64,000 nucleotides of DNA from Posidonia oceanica (Eukaryota; Streptophyta; Magnoliopsida; Alismatales; Posidoniaceae). A program made the position numbers and the translations under genes. The stretch is taken from assembly GCA_037176725.1 (NCBI GenBank), contig JAZBRS010000060.1:54278001-54342000 (forward strand), read 5' to 3'. Below, piece by piece: positions 54,689-64,000 of this stretch. Positions within the stretch are counted from its first letter, which is position 1. Every line of letters begins with the position of its first letter. The notes under the pieces were generated by a model, which made no database searches, was not told where the DNA came from, and saw nothing but the letters and a program-made list of their open reading frames with translations.

Positions 54689-55891
54689 ATGGGATATCCA
54701 ACTCTTGAAACCCTAGTGCACTGTTCTGAAGCCTTGCAGGGCTGAATTGGCAAGCTTACTCAGGAAGACTGCGAGAAGCTGCGCCTCTGGGGCATACCCA
54801 CGAAACTGCTAAAAGCGGCTGATGTCGAAGTGAGCCGCCACCTTCTGTGCGCTGCCGCAAGATTCTGGAAGCCGGCACACCATGTCTTCCGCTTCAGAAG
54901 AACCGAACTGACACCTACTCTGGAAGAGGTGCACTGCATCTGTGGCTTTTCTCCACTGATGGGACCGTCCATTTTCATTAGGCATGACAAATACATAGCG
55001 GTCCTCTGCAAGCTATCTGGGCTATCTACTGACAGGTGCCAGCAAAGACTGATCTGCACCAGTGGCCCCGCGCCCATGCTGTGCTTGCACTACTTTGATG
55101 AAATCATAGACAAGCGTGCTGAACTCGGAGATGATTTGTGGCTTCATGGGTTTGTCATCCGATTTCTGGGAGAGCCGATCTTCACTCATGGCCGGATGAC
55201 AGTCGCGATAGAAATTGCTGAAATCGCACTAGCTATGGTGACTAGGCAGATTGACTTGGCACCCGTTGTCTTGGCTGAAACTTACTGCGGACTGGACCGC
55301 ATCTCCCACCGCTGCCGCCACTTCCACGGCTGCGGAGTGCTAGTGCAGATCTGGCTGGCCGCACATCTTGAACTGAACTTGCTACGCCCTCGGGGCCACA
55401 TCATTGAAACATACTGCAATAGCGGCCATGCCAAGACAATCAAGAAGGTCCCCGAAGAATAAAAGAAGTTATCTGAGCTGACGGACGACACTGTCACCTA
55501 GCACATCATCCCGTCTGCGGCCGAGCCTTTTACTATCTTCTTCAATACCCACAGCGCGTGACTCGTGGTGCTGCCTGGATTCACTGGAGGCGTGGAGTAT
55601 CACCCCATCCAGGTCATGCGGCAGTTCGGACTCCAGCAGGGCGCCTTCATAGACAGCACAGTCCCAAGACTACTTCAAGCATATCCTTACGGGACGACAT
55701 CTAGTACAACAAAACTGGCTGATCTCATACAGCATAGAGTGCAGTCTACTGACCTGGCATCTACACAAGGCTCGAGGTGCACTCTCGAATATCTGACGGA
55801 GGTACAAGCTTCCTGGCCTATCAATGAGATACCTCTTGGCGCTCCTCAGTTCCCTGACTCCAGAAAGGCAAAGAAAGTCAAGACCGACTAG
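54689..55891 (+). pseudogene. Element B extra ORF, 400 codons with four stops
   Basis: Same reading frame throughout and same 400-codon length as the intact copy in C, with no frameshift. Stops: TGA 54743-54745, TAA 55460-55462, TAG 55499-55501, TGA 55559-55561. Motifs kept: RFWKPAHHVFRF, TLEEVHCICGF, HGCGVLVQIWLAAHL, and a basic end SRKAKKVKTD. Preservation of exact length and frame in a copy otherwise full of stops implies that the ORF was under coding constraint until recently. Family assignment as for C. Confidence 0.85.
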
Positions 55892-55935
55892 AGCGTCCAT
55901 GTAACTGTCTGCCTATTTTCTGCTGTAAACTTTTG

Positions 55936-55959
55936 GCCTGTCATAGGCATGTAATCAAG
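55936..55959 (+). terminator. Conserved motif after extra ORF (Element B)
   Basis: Identical over 24 bases to 4439-4462 of element C, 45 bases past the stop; see there. Role inferred. Confidence 0.35.
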
Positions 55960-56430
55960 TTCAATGAATACAAAGGCGTTCTGAGCCACCTGTTCGCATT
56001 TCAAATCTGCTTCAAGTGCATACATCATCATATCAATCATATCTGTAGGGCCGCTGGCCAGACTTGCTGCCAAACACTGCGGGAAAGTCCTCATCAGTCA
56101 ACCCAACCGCTGACCCATGACATCTGAGCAAACAAGCTACCGGGCACTGTCATCTGGATCTTCATCGATGGGCTGGCACCCCCAACTGCTCGACGATAGG
56201 CCCGTCAACCTATCATCATCCAGGGGCTGGTACCCCAAACTACTCGTCTGGTAAACACGACAGTTTTGTCTTCATCCTCTACTTTCGATGCCAAGGACGC
56301 GTTGGCCAACCCCGGGTATCATCCTGATACTAGGGGCATCTTTTGATCGCCCCTTGGTATCATTGTCCCTCTCTTTCCCTCATGATATTCCTAGTATCAT
56401 GAGATGATTTGCTCTCGCGAAACCCATTCA
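55960..56430 (+). other. Element B noncoding stretch before arrays
   Basis: No gene. It contains GCTGGCACCCCCAACTGCTC-like units and a weakened copy of the element C hairpin: CCCCGGGTATC 56310-56320 against GATACTAGGGG 56326-56336 (one mismatch, one wobble). Confidence 0.5.
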
Positions 56431-58890
56431 TTTGCCGACCGATAAGTCCAATATCTTATCATCTCTTTCCCTTTGCCGACCGATAAGTCCGATATCCTAT
56501 CATTCCTCTATCCCCTCTTTGCCGACCGATAAGTCCGATATCTTATCATTCTATTCTTTTATTCATTTGCCGGCCGATAAGTCCGATATCTTATCATCTC
56601 TTTCCCTTTGCCAGCCGATAAGTCCGATATCTTATCATTCCTTTATCCCCTCTTTGCCGGTCGATAAGTCTGATATCTTATCATTTCATTACTTTATCCC
56701 CTCTTTGCCGGCCGATAAGTCCGATATCTTATCATTCCATTCCTTTATCCCCTCTTTGCCGGTCGATAAGTCCGATATCTTATCATCTCTTTCCCTTTGC
56801 CGGCCGATAAGTCCGATATCTTATCATTCCTTTATCCCCTCTTTGCCAGCCGATAAGTTCGATATCTTATCATTTCATTCCTTTATCCCCTCTTTGCTGG
56901 TCGATAAGTCCGATATCTTATCATTCCTTTATTCCCTCTTTGCCGGCCGATAAGTCCGATATCTTATCATTCCTTTATCCCCTCTTTGCCGGCCGATAAG
57001 TCCAATATCTTATCATTCTATTCTTTTATTCATTTGTCGGCCGATAAGTTCGATATCTTATCATCTCTTTCCCTTTGCCGGCCGATAAGTCCGACATCTT
57101 ATCATCTCTTTCCCTTTGCCGGCCGATAAGTCCGATATCTTATCATTCCTCTATCCCCTCTTTGCCGGCCGATAAGTCTGATATCTTATCATTCTATTCT
57201 TTTATTCATTTGCCGACCGATAAGTCCGATATCTTATCAACTCTTTCCCTTTGCCGGCCGATAAGTCCGATATCTTATCATTCCTCTATCCCCTCTTTGT
57301 CGGCCGATAAGTCCGATATCTTATCATTCTATTCTTTTATTCATTTGCCGGCCGATAAATCCGATATCTTATCATCTTTTTCCCTTTGCTGGCTGATAAG
57401 TCTGATATCTTATCATTCCTCTATCCCCTCTTTGGCGGCCGATAAGTCCGATATCATATCACCCCTTTCCCTTTGCCGGCCGATAAGTCTGATATCTTAT
57501 CATCTCTTTCCCTTTACCGACCGATAAGTCCGATATCTTATCATCTCTTTCCCTTTGCCGGTCGATAAGTCCGATATCTTATCATTCCTTTATCCCCTCT
57601 TTGCCGGTCGATAAGTCTGATATCTTATCATTTCATTCCTTTATCCCCTCTTTGCCAGCCGATAAGTCCGATATCTTATCATTCCATTCCTTTATCCCCT
57701 CTTTGCCGGCCGATAAGTCCGATATCTTATCATCTCTTTCCCTTTGCTGGCCGATAAGTCCGATATCTTATCATTCCTTTATCCCCTCTTTGCCAGCCGA
57801 TAAGTTCGATATCTTATCATTTCATTCCTTTATCCCGTCTTTGCCGGCCGATAAGTCCGATATCTTATCATTCCTTTATTCCCTCTTTGCCGACCGATAA
57901 GTTTGATATCTTATCATTCCTTTATCCCCTCTTTGCCGGCCGATAAGTCCAATATCTTATCATTCTATTCTTTTATTCATTTGTCGGCCGATAAGTTCGA
58001 TATCTTATCATCTCTTTCCCTTTGCCGGCCGATAAGTCCGATATATTATCATCTCTTTCCCTTTGCCGGCCGATAAGTCCGACATCTTATCATCTCTTTC
58101 CCTTTGTCGGCCGATAAGTCCGATATCTTATCATTCCTCTATCCCCTCTTTACCGGTCGATAAGTCCGATATCTTATCATTCTATTCTTTTATTCATTTG
58201 CCGGCCGATAAGTCCGATATCTTATCAACTCTTTCCCTTTGCCGGCCGATAAGTCCGATATCTTATCATTCCTCTATCCCCTCTTTGTCGGCCGATAAGT
58301 CCGATATCTTATCATTCTATTCTTTTATTCATTCGCCGGCCGATAAATCCGATATCTTATCATCTTTTTCCCTTTGCCGGCTGATAAGTCCGATATCTTA
58401 TCATTCCTCTATCCCCTCTTTGGCGGCCGATAAGTCCGATATCTTATCACCCCTTTCCCTTTGCCGGCCGATAAGTCCGATATCTTATCATCTCTTTCCC
58501 TTTACCGGCCGATAAGTCCGATATCTTATCATCTCTTTCCCTTTGCCGGCTGATAAGTCCGATATCTTATCATTCTATTCTTTTATTCATTTGCCGGTCG
58601 ATAAGTCCGATATCTTATCATTCCTTTATCCCCTCTTTGCCGGTCGATAAGTCCGATATCTTATCATTCTATTCTTTTATTCATTTGCCGGCTAATAAGT
58701 CCGATATCTTATCATCTCTTCCCCTTTGTCGGCCGATAAGTCCGATATCTTAGCATTCCTCCACCCCCTGTTTGTCGGCCGATAAGTCCGATATCTTATC
58801 ATTCTATTCTTTTATTCATTTTCCGGCCGATAAGTCTGATATCTTGTCACCCCTTTCCCTTTGCCGACCGATAAGTCCGATATCTTATCA
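56431..58890 (+). repeat. Hairpin array 1 of element B (GCCGGCCGATAAGTCCGATA type)
   Basis: Roughly sixty units of about 30 or 45 bases; each has GATAAG, a TCCGATAT spacer, and CTTATC, separated by TTCCTTTATCCCCTCTTTGC-like pyrimidine spacers. A block of about 1 kb is repeated (56560-57540 resembles 57540-58500). Open frames through it (up to 173 codons) are by-products. Confidence 0.92.
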
Positions 58891-59021
58891 ATCTTTTTCT
58901 TATCAAACTCTCATCAATCAATCAATCCCTCTTTTTCTTATCAATCAATCAATCCCACTTTTTCTTATCATTCAATCAATCCTCCTTTTCTTATCAATCA
59001 ATCAATCAATCACTACTCTTT
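58891..59021 (+). repeat. TTATCAATCAATCAATC simple repeat between B arrays
   Basis: Short pyrimidine/AATC runs separating the two array types; no other content. Confidence 0.7.
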
Positions 59022-60078
59022 CTGGTTGATAGGACCGTAAACTTTCATCTTGGGCTAGTGTCTTATCTAGCCCGCAGTTGTGTTATACGGCTGACATCCA
59101 GTAACTGTCCCTCGTAATTGCACTTTCCGGTTGATAGGGCCATAAACTATCATTCTTTGGCTGATGATCCAAAACTCATCCTTGGCTGATATCCGAAACT
59201 ATCACTTGCAATTACATTATACGGCTGATATCTAGTAACTATCCCTTGCAATTGCACTTTCCGGTTGATAGGACCGTAAACTATCGCTTCCAGTTGATAG
59301 GACCGTAAACTATTGCTTCTGGTTGATAGGACCGTAAACTATCGCTCTTGGTTGATAGGTCTGTAAACTATCGCTCCCAGTTGATAGGACCGTAAACTAT
59401 CATTTGCAATTGCATTATACGGCTGATAACCAGTAACTATCCCTCATGATTGCGCTTTCCGGTTGATAGGTCCGTAAACTATCGCTCCCGGTTGATAGGT
59501 CCGTAAACTATCGCCCCCGGTTGATAGGTCCGTAAACTATCACCTCCAGTTGATAGGACCGTAAACTATCGCTGCGCCAATCATGTTATACGACTGATAT
59601 CCAGTAACTATCACTCACAAATGCCCTTTCCGGTTGATAGGACCGTAAACTATCGCTCTCGGTTGCTAGGCCCGTAAACTATCGCTCCCGGTTGATAGGC
59701 CCGTAAACTATCGCTCCCGGTTGATAGGACCGTAAACTATCATTCTCTGGCATTTGCGTTATACGGCTGATAACCAGTAACTATCACTCATGGATTGTGC
59801 TTCCGGTTGATAGGACCGTAAACTATCGCTCCTGGTTGATAGGCCCGTAAACTATCGCTTTTGGTTGATAGGACCGTAAACTATCCTGCACAATCATGTT
59901 TTACGGTTGATATCCAGTAACTATCACTCACAACTGCTTCCGGTTGATAGGTCTGTAAACTATCGCTTCTGGTTGATAGGTGCGTAAACTATCGCTTTCG
60001 GTTGATAAGCCGTAAACTATCGCTCCCAGTTGATAGGACCGTAAACTATCCGGCCGATAAGCCCGACACCTTATCACC
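59022..60078 (+). repeat. Hairpin array 2 of element B (GTTGATAGGACCGTAAACTA type)
   Basis: About thirty units of the same two kinds as in element A: GATAG...CTATC units and interspersed ATACGGCTGATATCCAGTAA units. B thus has both its own array 1 and the array type it shares with A. Confidence 0.9.
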
Positions 60079-60541
60079 CTCTTCGCGCGACTTTGTCCCA
60101 GGAAAGCAAAGTCCCGCATCCCTCTGTGATAGGAGAGTCAGCCTCTCTCCCCTCACACCCTCTTTGCTAGCTTGCTCCCCGGGCGGGAACAAGTTGCACT
60201 TTTCCTCCTCGCCTTGTCGTGCAAGTTTGGCCTGTCTGCTGAGTCCTTGCGCCGCATCGTGCTTCTTTTTAGCTTTCTTCTTTTGCATCACCTTTGCACT
60301 TTTCCTTTCTAGCACTGCATACCAGTCCAGCATCATCATCATCCTGTGCTGCATCAGCATTCTTAGCTGCACTAACTTTTGCACTAACATTTGCATTGCA
60401 TTTGCATTAGCATGCATTGCATACTTTGCATCTCATCCACTTGCACCTGCACCTTTGCATTGCGGCAACGGGCAACGATTTTCGGTGCATCTGCCGAATA
60501 AGTAACTCACGCCCATAGCAAACCTCTGCTCCCGTCGGTCA
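60079..60541 (+). other. Element B pre-polypurine region
   Basis: No gene. It has GACTTTG 60089-60095 pairing with CAAAGTC 60107-60113 (the module seen in A at 44352 and C at about 2880), a GGAGAG/CTCTCC hairpin, a GCATT-rich part and the conserved ATCTGCCGAATAAGTAACTC block. Confidence 0.55.
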
Positions 60542-60623
60542 GATGGGGTGTCTTGTCAACCCTAAGCAGCGGCCTCGCTTCACTTGACCTCGCTCAGGGA
60601 GCAGCATCTATTGACACCCCATT
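60542..60623 (+). promoter_or_regulatory. Polypurine tract in a two-tier stem-loop (Element B)
   Basis: Outer stem GATGGGGTGTC 60542-60552 with GACACCCCATT 60613-60623 (one G-U); inner stem CCCTAAGC 60560-60567 with GCTCAGGG 60592-60599 (one mismatch). The PPT reads CAGGGAGCAGCATC, with two purines of the A and C tract altered. Confidence 0.7.
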
Positions 60624-63600
60624 TTGACAGGCTTGAATCAATTGGAATCTTCTGGTGACTTCTGGATCCAAACCTAGGTCAAAACTACACAATCCTTCTC
60701 ATCCTACCCTTCAAAACAAGCCTAAACTTAACCCAAGATTGCACCCCTTTCCTAAGCCCAAAAACTACCCAAAAACCATAAGAAAACTCACCATTTCCAA
60801 CTTAGCAAACCTACCCAAACACTTAGAAATTTCCAACCCAAAACCACTTCCAAAAACCCTAGAAAACCTAGGTAAAACTACCCTTTTTCTATACCTCAAA
60901 ACCCTTGCAAAACCTTCCCAAATCTAAACCAAAGCCCTAGGTCTAACACTAGAGACCCTAGGCTACACACTCCCCAAATTGCACTTCTTTTCAAAACTTC
61001 TAACCCCTCCATTTCACCAAATTATCTTTTTCTCTCTCCTAGATTATTCTTTTCTCTCTCCTCTCTCTCTCTCCTGATTATCCTCCTTCTTTTCCCCCCT
61101 TCTCTCCCTTTTTCTTGCCTGGCTGTGGGGCCCCCTTGTGCTTCTATCTCTTCTCAATCTTATTCCTATTTTTATCTTATTTTTAGAATTTTCTTTAACC
61201 TCCAAAAAAATTATTTTCTTTCAACACCTCTCTTTCCTCTTTATTCCTCCATTTCTCCCTTTTCTTCTTCCTTTTCCTTTTCTTTTCCTTTCTCTTACTA
61301 AATCCCTAAAAAATCCTTAAAAACCTCTAAAACTCTAAAACAAGAGGAAAGCAAACCAAAACCCTAAAAGAAATAATTAAAAACATTAAACAAACAATTA
61401 AAAAACCGAAGCCTAACTAAATCTAACTAAAGCCAAAAACCAAGAATGCAAGCTAAAAAATGCAAAACAAACAAAAAGAAAATGCTGTAAAATAAAGGAA
61501 AAAACCAAAATGTAATCAAAACAGGTAAAAGTAAAATCCTATTAAAAACAACCAAGAAAACAAATCCTAAAAGAAAGAAAACACTTAAGAAATGCAAGGG
61601 CTAATAATTAGGAAGGAAAAACCTAACTTAACAATCCTCAAAAGAAAAAATTGAAAACTTAATTAAAAATAAAAACAAATAATCAAAAATCTAAAAACAC
61701 TTAATTAAAAACTTAACAAGAAGACCTAACATAAAAAAATATTAAAAGAAATTAAGAAACAAAAACAAATTAAAAAAGACCTAACAAAATCCCTAAAAGA
61801 CTAGAATCAAAAGTCTAAAACTCACCCCAATTAATCTAAAAACAAACTTTAAAAAAACCCTAATTAACACCCCAAGTACTTAACAAGAAAAACATAATTA
61901 AAAAACAACTTAAAAGATTTAACAAACATTTAATCAAAATCAAAAACAAATCAAAAACAAAGAAAACCCTAAAAACCCTAATCAAAACTAAATCTCTTTA
62001 AACCTAATTAACTAATAACAAAACAATCACTAAAAAACTTAATCAAAGTCCTAACTTAAAACACAATCATTCTAAAAACCTTTTCTACTTTTATTTTATT
62101 TTTATCTATTTTATTTTTTCTTCTTTCTCTTCCTCTTTCCTTTCCTTCCTTTCTTCCTTTCTTTCTACTTTTCTTTCTTTTCTTGCTAGGCCCAGTCCAG
62201 CCCATTCTTCCCACCACCTCTCCCTCTTCCCTTCTTTCTTTTCTTTCTTTTATCTCTCCTTTCGCATAGCCCGGCCCACGCCCGTAGCTTCCTCCTTCCT
62301 CCCTCCTTCTTCTTCCTCAAGTCCTCCTTCCTCCCACCAGCAGTCTCCCTCCATCCTCTTCAAATTAAATTTCAACTTCTCCCTCTCGATCCCATCAGCT
62401 CCAGCTCGCACCTTCCTCTCTCGCGTCTCAGCGGCTTCTCTAGGGGCATTTATTGCCCATCACCCTCGCCGGCTGCCTCCCTTCACCTTAGCTGCAGTTG
62501 CTCCTGTCAGTGGCAATTCAATACCCACCGCACTCCACTCCATCCCAGCTGCTTAAAAATCTCCAGCCTTCTTCTCCTCTTTCGCCTTTTCGTCGTCCGA
62601 GAGAGAGTGAGAGAATCCAGAGCATCCAGCATCCAAATCCCCTCGTCCCACTGAAAATCCGAGCCTCTTCTTCCTCTTCCATTCCACTGAAACCAGAGCA
62701 TCCAACAACCCAGCAGATCTTTCCCAATTCCTTCCCTAAATCCACCCAAACAACCACCATCTCAACGCCCCGTTCCACGATCAAAATCCAGCCCAAACCA
62801 CCTCCCAATCACCCTGAAACCCACAACCGAACCCAACTCCCACTTCCTCTGAAATTCCCAGCACAACACCCCACTGAACCTTCCCAAACTTCTTCACCTA
62901 ACTCACCAGAACTCCACCTCTCCGACCCACTTGAGCCTCGGCCTCCTTCCCCCTCACAGGCTAAACCCTCCACCACAAACACTTAACTCCGACTCTGCCA
63001 GAAAATCACCCGACACCTCAATCTTCCTCTCCAGTCCACCACGACCCAATTCAACCCCCTAGAGACCATCACCAAACCTCCAGCAAGCCGCCGGTACCCT
63101 CCGGTTGATCCAGAAGGTAGCAGACACCTCCACCCACCTCCGGCTGCTTCTCAAGCACCCACTGAAACCAGTTTTCGCGCCGGCCGTCGAAGCTTTGCTC
63201 CGAGCATCCAAGAAGCTCCGGAGTGCTTCACTAAGGAGATCCAGACGCTCCCGAGCCGTCGATAGCGCCTGCAACCACCGGACGCCCTTCGCCGGCAAGC
63301 ACTGAAGCCACCTACGTCGGGGGGACGACCCAGCCTGCGAAACAGGTACCATCTCCTTCCATTAGTTTAGTTTTTCCCTTTGCAAGCTTCCTGGCCTGTT
63401 AGAATAGGATTCCAGCCCCTCTTCCGCCGAGTTGTCGCCGCCACTTCATCTTCTTCTCCGACGAGCTCCGGATCTGTCTCGCCGCACCAGCCAGTAGAAC
63501 GTAGCTCCGACCGTTGCCCGAGGTCCGTATGACTCCTAGGAACCCTCCAGTAGCCTCAGACCGCGACGATGACGCGTCGATCGTCCACATCACCTCTGAG

Positions 63601-64000
63601 CAGGTATGCAGACCTCCGACGCCGCCTCCGGCCATCTCCAGGCAATGTCATTGCCCCCCGACGCAGCCCAGACCTCCGTCTACCTCCGGTGAAGCTCGCC
63701 GACCGCCCAGCACGCCTCCAGCAGCCCCCTTTCGTCGGTCGTGGCCACTGATAGCTCTATGCTACAGTGCCATGGCCGCTGCTAATGCTACTGTAGCTTT
63801 ATTTTTTCTTTACCATGCTTTTTTCTTACTAAATTGCATATCTGCCTTGCTATTTTGCTTTATTACATTCAGGTCCTGCCTCTGTTTAAAACCCATTTAA
63901 TTCTGAATTAAAATCGTATGAAATTGCATGAAAAATCTAAAAAAATTGATTAATTGCATGTTAGTCCCTCTACTGTGATTTCCTTTAGTGTTTATTTTAA
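60609..64000 (+). mobile_element. 3' LTR of element B (cut by window end)
   Basis: Starts TATTGACACCCCATTTTGAC (TG changed to TA). It matches the solo LTR 8699-11490 closely, with the same C/T-rich (61020-61310), A-rich (61310-62090) and GC-rich (62270-63340) zones and donor-like ACAG/GTACCA at about 63344. After 63380 it carries the part deleted from the solo LTR (AGAATAGGATTCC onward), which matches LTR A from about 28610. No gene. Confidence 0.9.

Larger units (their letters stand above)
18111..64000 (+). mobile_element. Element B: giant Tat/Ogre-type retrotransposon, split by A, 3' end outside window
   Basis: PBS, leader, gag, pol, extra ORF, hairpin arrays, polypurine tract and 3' LTR are all present in order. 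Without element A its internal part is about 17.6 kb. The 5' LTR is missing or replaced by the inverted block before 18111; the 3' LTR starts at 60609 and runs past 64000. Confidence 0.85.

Noticed and set aside
56432..58515. Plus-strand frames of 99-173 codons with repeating ADKSDILSFHSFIPSLP pattern
   Set aside because: They are reading frames through the element B hairpin array with no start context or similarity to a protein.

Overview
The window is plant nuclear DNA made almost entirely of very large Ty3/gypsy (Metaviridae) LTR retrotransposons of the Tat/Ogre type, nested inside one another. I see no host gene, rRNA or tRNA gene. The evidence is tRNA-primed PBS sequences (TGGCGACTCC...), LTRs of about 5.7 kb with TG...CA ends, a gag-protease-RT-RNase H order, a second (archaeal-type) RNase H before the integrase, and plant-style splice-site signals. 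The host is most likely a flowering plant with a large, repeat-rich genome; the species cannot be told from this sequence.

Layout. (1) Element C, 1-15698, plus strand, 5' part outside the window: end of RNase H plus integrase (1-1482, decayed), noncoding spacer, an intact 400-codon extra ORF (3187-4389), two arrays of hairpin repeats (5031-6244 and 6596-6999), a polypurine tract, then a 3' LTR from 7404. That LTR is split by a solo LTR of family B (8699-13063). (2) 15699-18110 is a minus-strand block (leader, PBS and LTR end) that forms a large inverted repeat with its left neighbour and stands where the 5' LTR of element B should be. (3) Element B, plus strand: PBS 18111, leader, decayed gag (19553-21456), protease-RT (21457-25703), interrupted by element A, then RT-RNase H-integrase (50589-53215), a decayed copy of the extra ORF (54689-55891), long hairpin arrays (56431-60078) and a 3' LTR starting at 60609 and running off the window. 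(4) Element A, 25709-50583, is a complete 24.9 kb insertion inside B's RT gene, flanked by the 5-bp duplication CTATG. Its two LTRs (5709 and 5706 bp) differ at only about 1 percent of sites by eye, so it is the youngest insertion. Its pol carries one frameshift and one stop codon, and its extra ORF has lost the C-terminal part.

How the parts work together. Gag, protease, RT, two RNase H domains and integrase are the usual replication set. Unusual is a shared 3' module between integrase and the 3' LTR in all three elements: a T-rich stretch with a conserved splice-acceptor-like site, a 400-codon sense-strand ORF whose layout recalls plant mobile domain/DUF7745 proteins, arrays of short hairpins whose stems show compensatory changes, and a two-tier stem-loop enclosing the polypurine tract and the first bases of the LTR. 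This module is the best candidate for an undescribed system in the window.
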